In this document: piece after piece, positions 34,685 through 46,914 of the stretch
Layout: every line of letters begins with the position of its first letter
Numbering within the stretch: position 1 is the first letter of the stretch
Assembly: GCA_030280995.1 (NCBI GenBank)
Contig: JASXTE010000015.1
Location: forward strand, 27,522,501-27,586,500
Direction: 5' to 3'
DNA: 64,000 nucleotides
DNA from: Hemileia vastatrix
Taxonomy: Eukaryota > Basidiomycota > Pucciniomycetes > Pucciniales > Zaghouaniaceae
The notes under the pieces: model-generated
Databases searched by the model: none
What the model was told of the DNA's origin: nothing
The model's input: the letters and a program-made list of their open reading frames with translations, nothing else
Position numbers and translations under genes: made by a program

Positions 34685-35902
34685 TGTCAGCAATTTGTCC
34701 AGAAGAAGTTAAAATATAGAAGAAGAAGAAGAAGAATAAAAGATGATGGGACGATACTGTAGCTATTTTGGTAGACAAAAAAATGACAAGGGGTGAACTG
34801 GTTATACTAGTAGGTCTTTTATTTTTCTCTCTTCTCAAATATCAACAAACTGACTATTAAAAATCTTAAAACAACCTTATAATTTTATTTAGTATTTAAG
34901 GGGACTTGAGCGCCACAAGAAATAATAAAATATAATATAATATTTAAAATATGATGAGTAAGTAAGTGATGAGGCTACAGGGAATTATCCAAGGCCTTTT
35001 TATAGGAAAGGGATTCTCTGAAGCGCCACAAATGAGTATTTACAAAATAGTAATAAGGTATAACAAGAATATAAAAGAATATAACTAAAACATAGATATT
35101 GAGAGAAAAACATGAAACAACTAATTCAACCCATGAGTAAGAGACTAATTTTCCCACCATAGTTTCCCAAACCAGTTAATTAAAATAATTAGTAACTAAA
35201 TAAGTCTGAAAAATAATAACTGTGAGTAAAATAATCCAAAACAGGTATTACAATATTTTGTTAAGGGTTTTAATTGAAACAAATAGAATATTTTGACACA
35301 AAAATTTGTTTAACTAATTTAATTCAATTTTTAAGTAAAATTAATCATTTGTTTTAACTATTTTAGTAACTTAATAGTTAATTTAGTTGAAACAAGTAAT
35401 TAATTTAATCATATTGTTAATGTAAAGTGAGGATTTTAATATTATTATCTTAAATAAGTAGTTTAATTTATTTAATAATTTCCTGACACAATTAAGGGTC
35501 AAAAAAGCGCCTATATATATTTTTAATAAGATAAGTAAGGCTTTATTTAATATATAAATTTAATTAATTAATATAATTACATTATAAGTTAATTTTACAC
35601 TTATAATTATAATTTATTTTTATAATTAATTAATTATTAATTTATATTTATTAAATACATAAAAATGTGCCATAATTTATTGAATATAAAATATATCATG
35701 CTTAATTTAAATGTATAAATATATTATATAACAATAAAATTAATATAACCCTTATTTTTTTATATTTAATAAGATACTTATATAATATTATTATTCAATA
35801 AAAAATTAATTTTTATACATAAAATGCATATTTTTACACCCTCTTTTGATTCCAGTAAATTAACATAACATTTACTGGGCTCCAGGTATAGCCTGGCTGA
35901 CA
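34685..35902 (-). repeat. 3' LTR of M2 (1218 bp)
   Basis: The plus strand begins TGTCAGCAATT and ends GCCTGGCTGACA, giving inverted TGTCAGC/GCTGACA ends. The polypurine tract (GTGAGGGAG on the minus strand, 35903-35911) follows directly. It carries a TATA box near 34994-35006 (minus strand CCTATAAAAAGGCC). It matches the sequence at 51410-52589. Confidence 0.9.
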
Positions 35903-35936
35903 CTCCCTCACTCTAAATAAACAATATAAAAGAGTG

Positions 35937-38900
35937 CTAAAAAATTTTCCTTTTATACTTTTTTAACAGAGTAGGAATATTTGAAATTTCTTTTCCAGGT
36001 ATCCATGCATCATGTTCAGAAGATTTGTTCTTATATCTCAATAAATATTCAATACCTCTTTTAGAAGTGATAATTCTATCATTGAGAATTTTATCAATTT
36101 CTTCAGTTTCTGTGACTTCCTGAGGGTTTTTCTTAGGCCTTCCTCTTCTTTTGGGAAATAAGTCACAGTCACTACGCAATATAGGGGATGGACTTGCTAG
36201 CAGTCCTCAACCTGAACTGAGATGAAACACAGATGGAACTCAGACTGAACTCATACTGAACCCAAACTGAACTCTACTTGAACACCCACCTAAAACTGTT
36301 CTGCTGAGTGGTGTTCATTCCTGATTGTATGGTTCCTTTACCAATAGCTCAATGTTTGTTCAATCATTGGTGAGTTTGGGTCCAAGGTTGCAGACTTGCT
36401 AGCAAGTCCTCCTCCTATATTGTGGGTGGGTTGAAAGTACTAGGTTTAAGCAAAGAGATGAGAAAAACAGGATGTTTCCTATGATATGGAGAATACAATA
36501 CAACTTCTACTGCATTATCTCCAACCATTCTTTTAACAACAAATGGTCCCACAAAAGGATCTTTTAATTTGTTGTTTCCTTGTAGATTTAAATGGACAGT
36601 AGATATCAACACTTAATCACCCTTGTGAAATGTATATTCTTTATGGGATTTATCCCATCTTTTTCTTTTCATATTCAAATGCCTTATCAATACAGATTTG
36701 AGCATGTTTTCTGCATAGCTGTTGCATTCGCATAATAGATTTTACACCAGGATGTAGTTTCAGCTTAGGTAATTTATTATTTAGAATTTGAGCAGGAGTG
36801 TTTGGGACATAGCCTAACCAAAGCTCAAAAGGCTTTTTCTCAGTGACAGAATGAATGGTGCTATTATATGAAAATTCAAGGCCAGGCAATAGAGCGAGCC
36901 TGTCATGAGTAAATCTGTCATTGTCTTTATATTCTAATCCAAAGACACCATAGCTTCTAATCATATCTTCGAGAGTTTGAATCATTCTTTCAGCTAGACC
37001 ATCAGTCTGAGGATGGTGAGCTGTAGACAATTTTAACTCACAGCCACAAATATCCATCAAAGATGTCCAAAATTCAGATGTAAATTTTAGGTCTCTATAA
37101 GAGATAATGGCTTTTGGAAATCCAAAAATATTAAACATGTAAGACCACCATAAGAAAGCTAATTCTTTTGTGGATACATCTTTGTGGGTGGGAATAAATT
37201 TGCACATTTTGGTGAATCTATCCACTATTACGCAACAAGAATTATAACTTTCTTTACCTGCTACAGGAAGACCAATGACAAAATACATGATAATAAATTT
37301 TCAAGGAGCATCAGGTACTTCAATATGTTGCAACAATCCTGCTCTTTTACCTGTCAATCTTTTAGATTTTTGACGAGAATCACAAGATTCAACATATTAT
37401 TTAGTGTCTTCAGATATATTAGCCCACCAAGAAGTGTTTTTAATTCTAATAATGGTTTTCTCAAGATCAAAATGTCCTGCTAATATATCATCATGACAAA
37501 GTAATAAGATAGTTTATTTCATGGAAGGATGAATAACAATGACATTGGCCAGTTTTCTCATGTAATAAATATAACCATCTTCAATGGAAAACATTCCCTT
37601 ACTCAAAGCACTCTGTTACTTTGGAGGAAGAGTTTTTATCAATGCTTGAATAGAAGCTTTATTTGGATCATTCAAGATTGTAACCAATTTATTTAAATCA
37701 TAATATTGATCATATGACTCCAGAATTAATTGTGACATTTCTTCTTCCATATCAACAATGTATATCCCATGTATATGTACTGTATCATCCTCAAGTACAT
37801 AGGCTGGATTTGATACATCATTTGGAAGAGGTAATCTGGAAAAAAAATCAAAATTTGAATGAACATTTCCAGCCCTGTGAATAGTAGGCAATCTACCTCT
37901 GTATTCTTGAACAGCTAGTTGCCACCTAAACATATGTCTATTTGGTGTTTTCAAGTTTAAGAGGGATTTCACAGCACAGAAATCAGTAACTAATTCAAAA
38001 TTTAGTCATCTAAATAATAATGAAGCTTTTCTAAAAGCCATAAAACTGCTAAGCACTCTAATTGAGTGGCACCAAACTACAATTCATATTTTCTTAAGGT
38101 TCTTGAAATATAACAAATTACTACTTCTTAAACTTTTTCATTAATAATTTGCTTTTGATGAAGAGCAGCACCAAGTCCAATAAAACTTGCATCCGTATAA
38201 ACAACAAAAGGCTTATTAAAATCTTGAAGGGCAAGGATTGGAGCTGACATTAAACATTTCTTTGATTTATCAAAAGCTCTTTGAGTATCCTCATTCCATA
38301 TATAAGTTACATCTTTTTTTGCTAGTTTGGTAAGTGGTAAGGCTATGACTTGATAAATTTTTATATATTGTCTATAGTAGCCACACATTCCAAAAAAACT
38401 CTGTATTTCTTTTACTGAAGTTGGTGCTGACACATTTTGGATAGCAGCAACGTTTCCTTGGTCTACACATATCTGTAAGCCAGAAACTACATGACCTAGG
38501 ACTTTCAAGGATTGAAACCCAAATTTACACTTTTTTAAGGATAAAGTCATCTTAATTTCATCCATTTTCTGGAAGACTCTATTTAAGTGTTAGATATGTT
38601 CATTAAAAGTTTTAGAAAAAACTATGATGTCATCAATATAAACCATTAACCAGCCTTCAATTATTTCCTGATGAAACATGTTATCCATTACTTTTTTTAA
38701 TACTGAAGGGGAGTTTTTAGGGCCAAATTTCATCCCATCATTCTTATATATTCCCATATGAGTATCAATAAGCAAGAAATTCTGTGAATTTCTCTTAACA
38801 GGTATTTGATGATAACCTTTATTACCATACAGACAACTAATAAATTTTGCACCTTGCAAGGTAGCATATATTGAATTAATTCTGGGTAAAGGATAAATAT

Positions 38901-39303
38901 CATCAACAGTATAAGTGTTTAATGCTCTATAATCCCCACATAATATAGCCTTATCTTTTTCATAAGAAATCAAAACTGGGGAGACGACACAATATTTTGG
39001 GGTGACATCCACCTTCTCAATGATATTCATTTTTAATAAGGTGGAAATATTATCTTCAATATCCTTTCTCTTTGTTTAAGAAGCAGGATATTTTTTTTTC
39101 TAAAACTAGGAGGAATATCACTCAAGTTACAGGATAAAGTAATTTTCATTTCATCCTTAACAACTCCTAAGACATGAGAACCATGAGCAAAAGCCATAGG
39201 GAAATATTTAATTAATGCTACTATTTAATATTTTTAATCAACAGTTAATTGATCACCAAATGAAGCTGTTTCAATCTCATAAAATAATACATCCATTTCC
39301 TCT
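35937..39303 (-). pseudogene. M2 pol with chromodomain (broken, split by MITE and M3)
   Basis: Reading leftwards, RT runs from about 39300 to 38590 with the catalytic WLMVYIDDIIVFSKTF. RNase H at 38565-38128 has VYTDASFIGLGAALHQKQ. A linker follows at 37972-37616. Integrase at 37288-36650 reads MYFVIGLP and ISYRDLKFTSEFW, where relatives have MDF and SDRD, so two catalytic Asp are now Tyr. The Glu region [14 protein letters not shown] is kept. A GPF module (DPFVGPFVVKRMVG) lies at 36612-36415. Beyond the MITE the frame ends in a chromodomain (EIDKILNDR, YLLRYKNKSSEHDAWIP and LLKKYKRK, 36179-35937), which in this lineage reads histone marks and directs insertion. Confidence 0.85.
36180..36419. 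mobile_element. MITE-like insertion in M2 pol (about 240 bp)
   Basis: The ends are inverted: TATAGGGGATGGACTTGCTA at the left and, on the other strand, TATAGGAGGAGGACTTGCTA at the right. Both ends contain the palindrome GACTTGCTAGCAAGTC (left copy lacking one A). The interior has repeated CTGAACTC-type words. M3 lacks the sequence at the matching point between the GPF module and the chromodomain. The target duplication is short, probably TA. It has no coding capacity. The transposase family is unknown. Confidence 0.75.
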
Positions 39304-39308
39304 GTTTG
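39304..39308. other. Left target-site duplication of M3 (GTTTG)
   Basis: The same five bases occur at 47685-47689, just past the other end of M3. Confidence 0.85.
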
Positions 39309-40077
39309 TATTGGGGGACTCCTTTTGGTCTAGAGGATTTTTGGTGGTGATTTACAGTATTGGAAGATGGATTTAGAATTCTCAAGTGAAGTATGTATAA
39401 TTTATCTTATGATTTTACTTTTACTCAATAGAAGAGGTAAGAATATAAGTATTCTTATAATTTATAATTTAGAATCACAATAATGTAAATACTAAAAGAC
39501 AAATAATACTAATGATTTACTTTAAAGTGTTTTAAAAAATAGTTAAGTAAAGGAATGAATCAAACAGCACAAAAGAGGAGGCCTTCTATAGGCAAAAAGG
39601 AGAGAGAAATTACACAGAGTTAACAAGTATCCATGAGGGAGTGTGGGGGAAAACTATTACAAAAATAAGAATGTGCAAGTAACAAAAGTGTGATAAAATG
39701 ATGCATCAATAAAAGATATCACATTATTTGATATAGTTTGGAGTTCACTTTAGATGTCACATTTAGTACAAATTAATTTGAATTTAAAACAGAATTTCAA
39801 ACCTTTAAAATAAAGTAATTTGAATTTTTAAGATTTAGTATTAATATTTTTATTTCTCTTTCAACCTGTTATTGAGAACGGTGTTAGGGAATAAAAATAT
39901 AAGGGACATTATTATTAATTTTAATATTTACTAAATTTACTTATTGTAATTAGTTAGTGTATTGCAAGTAATACATAAGTAAATATAATATAATTAATAA
40001 TAAGAAATAAATGGTGTGGCTTCATCTCAGTAAATAATTAATTATTTTACTGTATAAGTCTAGTAGCCTGGCTGACA
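39309..40077 (-). repeat. 3' LTR of M3 (769 bp)
   Basis: The plus strand begins TATTGGGGGACTCC and ends AGCCTGGCTGACA, directly before a polypurine tract. It matches 46915-47684 over its full length with scattered differences. The coding-strand 3' end is ...AATA rather than the ...CAACA of the M1 LTR. TATA-like CTATAGAAGGCC lies near 39580. Confidence 0.9.
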
Positions 40078-40124
40078 CTCCCTCACTCTAAAAAAAACAA
40101 TAAAAAAATGCTATAATTTTTTCT

Positions 40125-41590
40125 TCTAATATTTCTTTAGCAGAGTAGGAAGATTAGATATATCCTTCCCAGGTATCCAAGAATCATATTCAGATTATTT
40201 ATTCTTGAATCTCAATAAGTATTCTGTACCTTTCTCAGCAGTAATTATTCTGTCATTCTGAATCTTATCAATTTCTGCTGTCTCAGTGATTTCATTAGGG
40301 TTTTTCTTTTGTCTTCCTCTCCTTTTGGGACATAAATCACTATTAAATGTATAAGATTTCAAAAGAGATATTGGAAAAACAGGATGTTTTCTGTCATATG
40401 GAGCATACAAGATAACTTCAACTGCATTATCAACAACCATTCTTCTGACAACAAATGGACCTACAAATGGGTCTTTCAATTTTTTATTACCTTGTAAATT
40501 TAAGTGGACTGTAGAAATCAGTACTTCATCACCCTTTTTAAAAGTGTATTTTTTATGGTATTTGTCCCATCTGTTCTTCTCATATTCAAAGGATTTTTCA
40601 AAACATTTTTGAGCATGACTTTTGTAAAGTTGTTGCATTTGAAGAAAAGATTTTACACCAGGATGTATATCCAATTTAGGTATTTTGTTATTGAGAATTT
40701 GAGCAGGAGTATTTGGAACATATCCAAGCCAGAGCTCAAAAGGCTTTTTCTGAGTAACATAATGAACAGTGCTATTATAAGCAAATACTAAACCAGGAAG
40801 TAAGGTAACCCAATCATGAGTAAATCTGTCATTGTCTTTTTACTCATGCCAAAGGCACAATACCTTCTTATGATGTCCTCTTTAGTCTGAATCATTCTTT
40901 CAGCTAATCTATCAGTTTGGGGGTTATGGGAAGTAGATACTTTCAGATCACAGCCACAAAAATCCATCAGAGACATCCAGAATTCAGAAGTAAATTTAGA
41001 GTCTCTATCAGAGATTATGGATTTAGGAAATCAAGCAGTATTAAACATATGAGACCACCACAAAAAAGCTAATTCTTTAGTGGAAACATCCTTGTGAGTA
41101 GGGATAAATTTACACATTTTTGTGAATCTGTTAACAATAAACCAACAAGAGTTATAACTGTCTTTCTCATAAGTAATTATGACAGGTGAGATAATACAAT
41201 TTTTAGGTGTTTCAACTACCTTTTAAATAATATTCATTTTTAAAAGGGTAGAGATATTGTCTTCAATATCTTTTCTCTTTGTGGGAGAAGCAGGATAAGG
41301 CTTCTTCTTTAAACTAGGTGGTATTTTAGTTAATGGTCAAGATAATGAAAGCTTCATTTCTTCTTTTACGAATCCTAATTCATGTGACCCATGAGAAAAG
41401 GCTATAGGAAAAGATTTTATCAATTTAATGATTGAATCTTTTTCTTCACCAGAAAGTGTTCTCCAAAAGAAGCATTGTCAATTTCAGACATAAGGGCAGG
41501 CATTTCTTTTGTATATCTTCCTTTATATTGAACTACAGAATGATATGTGTTCAATCCTGGTGTAAATAATTTCCTGGGGAAGGAAAGTTT
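40125..41590 (-). pseudogene. M3 pol, internally deleted
   Basis: At the 5' side (41560-41165) only the start of the RT region remains, up to the point matching M1 15333. At the 3' side, from about 41160 leftwards, the sequence is integrase, resuming at the point matching M1 13632. RT catalytic core, RNase H and the integrase start are gone. The remaining integrase (41100-40790) and tail (40674-40195, with KLKDPFVGPFVVRRMV and the chromodomain start EIDKIQNDR) carry further stops. This copy cannot make reverse transcriptase, so any later movement would have needed enzymes from another copy. Confidence 0.85.
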
Positions 41591-41596
41591 AAATTT

Positions 41597-42010
41597 TCAC
41601 TTCCCATTCATCCCCATTGTGAAACATTGATTTGAAGGATCTAATTTTATGCCATATTTGGTTAAAATGTCATTTCCCACAATGAACCAACTACTCAATT
41701 TATCATTTTTCATGACAACAGAGTCACATATAGCTCTTACAAAACCATGGTTATGTTTGAAAAATACTGTGGCTTTGTATTTACCAATGGGTGACAAAAC
41801 AGAGCCATAACCTCTCCAACTCTCAGAAATGATAGGCATAAGTTTTGATTTATAATTTTGGCCCACTGAAGCAAGTGCCTTTTTAGATAATACACTTCCT
41901 CCAGCTCCAGAATCTTAAACAACCTCAATGGTTTTTCCATTGATCAAGACTGGTGCCTTGAAAGGGGTAATAATAATTGAACTGTCCTCAAGGTTTTTTA
42001 TGATCTTAGC
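41597..42010 (-). pseudogene. M3 protease region
   Basis: Homologous to M1 15769-16257. The catalytic motif is intact as DSGAGGSVLS, but a TAA stop sits just before its Asp, near 41917. The C-terminal half is open (WFIVGNDILTKYGIKLDPS). It lies between the gag zinc finger and the deleted pol. Confidence 0.7.
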
Positions 42011-42099
42011 ATCCTCTACTGTAGATAAATCATTATTCTCAATATTAATATTATTCAAATAATGAATATCCTCTTCCAGTATCAAAATTTTCTGATGAG

Positions 42100-42719
42100 A
42101 TTCATATGAAATATTTCTGGCACAATCACTTGAAGTATCATCCAGTGCTATTGTGTCATCAGCATGTTCCTCTGTCTGCTCAACAAGATTTATCTTCTTG
42201 TCACAAAAATGGCCTTTCTTCCAAGGCTTTCTGCATTTGAAGCAAGTGTTTGTTGCATAATTTTTGGGTGCAACAGGGGCAGAAGGTTTACCAACCTTTT
42301 CCAGAGGTTTCTGTTAGTAATTGGGGGGTTTCTCCAATGGAGTTCTAGGAATGAATTTTCTAGAATCATACTTGTTGTTTAGAAGGATCTCATTACAAGT
42401 ATTAATGAAAGAAGTAGGTTCTCTTGAGAACTCAGTCCTAGAAACTATCAAGTCTCTCAAAGACATAGGTAATTTATAGAGGATCCTGTATTTCCATTAT
42501 TCAAACTTCATATTTAGGTCCATTTCCCTCAAGATTCTCAAAAGTTTCATCAGGAGCTCAATGGGTTTTTCAGTAGAAGAGCTATATTTAGCTTCTTCAT
42601 ACTGCTATTGTTGATATATCCCAAACTTGGAACCACCAAATTGTGCTTTAATTAATATTTTCCAATATTCCCATGAGTAGTCATTTTTATCCAAGAGAAC
42701 AGATTCATACCAAATTAGG
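42100..42719 (-). pseudogene. M3 gag C-terminal part with zinc finger
   Basis: This is the part of gag left of the solo LTR insertion. It is nearly identical to M1 16279-16926, including the segment where M1 has the zinc finger (CX2CX7HXC), near 42210-42260. It continues the gag block that ends at 44231. Confidence 0.75.
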
Positions 42720-42724
42720 GCCAC
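42720..42724. other. Left target-site duplication of the solo LTR (GCCAC)
   Basis: Repeated at 44226-44230. M1 has a single uninterrupted GCCAC at the same place in gag. Confidence 0.9.
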
Positions 42725-44225
42725 TGTCAGCCTGTATATAACCAGGACTGAGTAAAAAGTGCTTATAAGTTATGTTAAACACATGAACTATACATGGGAA
42801 CAATAAATAAGAGTACACAAACAGTATACATAAGTAAAATTATGATAATACACAAAAAATGCTATTATAACACCTTATATACACGCATATATCCACCTTT
42901 TATAAGTCTTATGTACTTAATATTAAGTTGGAATATGTTAGGGTAATCTTAAGAACCTTAAGTATAAGGCTACATAAATTTTAAGTACACTTAAAGCTGT
43001 TATATTCATTTTTTTACACAAAAAAACAAGAAATGCACTTTATTTCACTTAAATGTTGACTATATGCACTATAAAATTGAGAATATCAAAAATGCGCTTT
43101 GACAGATCAATTGGGCTCATTTAGGACTATTGATTTGGCTATTTAAATGCATAAAAATAACACTTTTAAAATTTGGTGTTTTTTATGCCAGAAATGGCTT
43201 CTGTGTACTGGCCACATACTGCCTGCTTTTTTCCCGTGTGAATAGCTTCATTTTTAGAAAAGTTAGCTTTTTTCACACTATAATTACCCCACATTCTACG
43301 CCCACTGTGGGGAAACACGCTAAAATAGGCGACAGGCGCTTATTTAGTGTCCTAGCTTAATTAATAGTGCATTGACCTTGGTTATATGCACTAATTTCAT
43401 TAATAACCTCACTCTTGGCATCTTATTTCATCACCACGCTTAAATTCGCCTAAATTTAGTCAAGGATTTACCCGTGCAAGCGCCTGCCAAGGACTGCATG
43501 TAGTTACCCCACATCTCAAGCTCTTTTTTAAGTTTTTGGGTGGTTTCTCGGTCAATATTGGTTATTTTTGGATGGGAATTTCACGTAGTATAATGTCAGG
43601 ATTAGCTCCTCCATTTCTACAGTAGATTTCTCTTATTATTAAGCTATTAATAACCTTAAAAGTCTCCTTTAGTCTTTTATATCATTGTTTTATAAGCATA
43701 TACTCTCATTTTGTCTTTTCTTTAATTTTGATGGATTTCCCTTATTATTAATAGGATTTTGGCGGTTGTTACTTGTCTAATTATGTCATGGGTCACTAGG
43801 GATGATGATGGTCAGCTCTATTAGTTGTTTGAGGCGTCATTAACTGTGTATTGGATGGTACATCAAGGGATTTATTGGGGAACTCAGTGTGTATAAAAGG
43901 AGGAGGTTTTTAGGTCTTGTTTTCTACATTCTATAGCACTTCAATTTAACCAATATAACCAAAAAAATTACAATACAACTCAATTAGTAATTTTATAAGA
44001 CTTTTGAATAGTATCTGAAATTATTGAATCTATTTTTCTACCAACTAAAAAGATTGTAAGCCACATATAAGAATAGTGAGAATTATATTACTGAAACCTT
44101 TATTCTGAATTAAATTTTACTATTTGTTGGATATATACTACAGTATTCATATAGGACCATTTAAATATTCTAGACAAAGACTTTTCAAGCTAGTTCACGT
44201 CCATTTAGTTGATCTTAGCCTGACA
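42725..44225 (+). mobile_element. Solo LTR (1501 bp) inserted in M3 gag
   Basis: It begins TGTCAGCCTG and ends TTAGCCTGACA, has TG...CA ends with a perfect terminal inversion of TGTCAG, and is bounded by GCCAC on both sides. No internal coding part is present, so it is an LTR left by recombination between the two LTRs of an element. TATAAAAGGAGG at about 43894 suggests plus orientation. Its first 30 bases resemble the P1 LTR start. No full element of this family is in the window. Confidence 0.92.
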
Positions 44226-44230
44226 GCCAC

Positions 44231-45952
44231 ATTGGTAAAAAAAGAAATTATTTTTGACACAATTTCCTCATTTGGGAGTTTGTAAGAATTTTTTAAGATA
44301 TCAATCCTGCAAATGAACTGTTTCCAATCAGAGGAAGAGTCACCATCAAATTTTGGATATTGGTCAAGTTTTTGCCAATTCTTTTGATTTGAAGTAGTCT
44401 CCTTTTTAAAAGCTTTTTTCTGAGTGAGAAGAAGCTGTAACTTCTCCAATTGGGCAGTAATTTCATTGTTTAATCCTTCTGTGGATGATCCAGGTACATT
44501 ATCAATTTTTGATGGAGACTCAGTAATATCAACAGGTATTTCTGGAAATAATTTTACTCTGGATGAACTAGGAACAGGTAAAATTAGGCTATCCTGAAAC
44601 ACATGTTCTTTCAAAGGAATTTCAGAAAACATTTGATCATGTAACAATTAATTTAATTTCTCTTCAATGGTTATTAGCCTAGTATTCACTCTTGGAATAC
44701 TAGATAAACTCTCATTGATGGTTGCAAAAGATAACTGGTTCTTATTTTGTAAAGATGAATAATGATCACTGAATCTTTTTAAGTTAAACTTATGTCCCTC
44801 TAGCTCTTGGAAACAGATGGACACAGTATCTTTTAATTTAGACAAATCATTCTTGATATTTTTCCATAAGGCAACTCTCTTTTCATGAGTTACTTTGTAA
44901 TGAAACAAATCAACAGAAACTCTTTGTAAGTCACTATTAAATGCTTGATAGCCCTGTTCAGTGAATAAACTATTATATTTCTGAGTCAATTTTATGTTTT
45001 TCATAATATGATTTTATTTAGCAATAATATCCCTCAAATATTCATCATTAATGTTAGCTACATCTGGAGTATTTCTAAATAAGGAAACAGAATAACTTTC
45101 CAGATTCTTATAAAACTCAGGTTCAAGTGTCTCATCAATAATATCCATATCAGGATTTATCATTGATGTAGCAATCAATACCGAAAGATTAGATACATTA
45201 GAATATTGAGCAATTTTTATACTACTCTCAGCCTCTACTGGTCTCACAGTCTCATTTCCTCTTCCGGAATTACCTGAAGGAACTTAATCAGAAACAAGAA
45301 ATGATACTTGAGATTCAATAGAGGGGCTTACTATAGCTTGGGCAAGAATTGAATGTGATTTTTTTTTCTCTTTCTTCATCCTTGATAGGGGTGAGGAGGT
45401 TGGGGGTTGAATTGATTGGTTCTTGAAGGACCTGCCAGAGGTACTTGTTGCTGTTGATGTTGGGATAGATAGTTCCACTGGGTGTTCAGCCAATCACACT
45501 GCCACTTTGAGACTTCCACCTTTTCTTGTTGCTGGGGAGCCAATTGTGGAAGGGCTTTTGGGGGATGGGGAGGTTTCTTTTACTTTTGAAGAAAGGTTTT
45601 TATTTTTCTTACCTTGTCTTCTAGAGAGTCTGTTCTTGACCTCAACCTGAGATCTTCTGACCTCAATTTCTTGATTTGGGTGGAGAGATTTCTGACTTGT
45701 TGATTCAAGGGCATCTTTTATATTTTGAAGCCTTTTGGAAGCTCTTCTGGGGGGTTGCTTGAGGGATTTTTTTCCTGAGCAGTTTTCTCCACTAATATCT
45801 CTATCTCTTGCATCTCCACATCTTTATTGTTCCAGTAATTGATTAATTTGAGCCAGATGTGTAGTCAAAGGAGAAACTAAAGAAGAAGCTTCATCATAAT
45901 CAATAAAATCTAGTTCCTCATCACAGCCAGCAGAAGCACCTTTGTCAGTCAT
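44231..45952 (-). pseudogene. M3 gag N-terminal and middle part
   Basis: The ATG is at 45952 (MTDKGASAGCDEELDF). The frame has stops at about 45823, 45513, 45284, 45012 and 44647, but keeps one reading frame over long stretches. Residues are acidic at the start, then basic and Ser-rich, then long helical blocks (NIKNDLSKLKDTVSICFQE) and, near 44360, the conserved KLDQYPKFDGDSSSDWKQ region of the capsid-like part. The solo LTR cuts it at 44230. Confidence 0.75.
45376..45813 (-). pseudogene. Overlapping frame in M3 gag, equivalent of M1 18039-18476
   Basis: It starts at an ATG 139 bases after the gag ATG, exactly as in M1, and ends at a TGA at 45376. It reads MQEIEILVEKT, KMPLNQQVRNLSTQIKK and FNPQPPHPYQG. 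Two stops interrupt it (after KGFKI and after FLQK). Confidence 0.5.
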
Positions 45953-46054
45953 AATTTTAGTTAACCTGTACTGAGAGAAAGAAGTATTTAATCAGTTATT
46001 ATTTTTACTTTATTTAAGAAAAATGAGGAAAAAAAATTTAATATATAAGTAAAT

Positions 46055-46560
46055 ATCAGGATTTTGTAATCTACTGGAATAATTAGAATATAATGTTTTT
46101 CAGGACAAAGAATCAACTGAAATAATAATTAAAATTTTATTAATTAATTTAGAGTAATTATATAACCAGGAATAAAATAAATCAACTGATATAGTAAAAA
46201 AATTTAGTAATTAGTAATGTATATGTTGATAATTATCAGGACTAGAAGTCAACTGATGAATTTAATTACCAGTACTTAATGTCAACTGAAAATAATTTTA
46301 ATTACCAGGAATTAATGTCAACTGAAATAATTTAATTACCAGGACTTATAATCAACTGAAGTAATTTTAATGTAATCAATTCAATTAATTTTTAAATATT
46401 ATGAATTTACTGGCAGGACACTTTGTCAACTGAAACAATTATGTAAAATTTTAATTATCAGGACAGAAGTCAACTGAAATAATTAAAAAATTTAATATAA
46501 TTAATATAATTTTATACATGACTTTTAGGACTAAGAACAATATAGTTCTATCTTGGTTAA
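46055..46560 (-). repeat. Leader repeat array of M3
   Basis: The same array of about ten CAGGAC...TCAACTGAAATAATT units as M1 18700-19230, in the same order and spacing. It precedes the gag ATG on the minus strand. Confidence 0.75.
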
Positions 46561-46914
46561 CTAGGAAAAAAATATTTTATTTACCAGGCACCTCCCCCTG
46601 TAAAATGAGCAAGTTAATGCCACTTACAGAGTGCTGAGTAAAAAAGATATACATAGACAATGAAATATTCAAAGTGACCCACAAATAGTAATTAATATAA
46701 TTACCACAGTTATATATGACTATTTCTACTATATGAACTTAAGTTTTTGAGCGCGGTTCAATTCCCGGTTGAAGCTATAAAATGAGTCACCTGGTTGATG
46801 ACGTTTGTTGTTTTTGTTTTCTACTTGTCCTACTGGTACCTTGTTGATGATAGTTCCTCGGTTTCAGGCTTCAAGATAACAATGCGCGGTCGACAATATG
46901 GAAATTGTCTCAAG

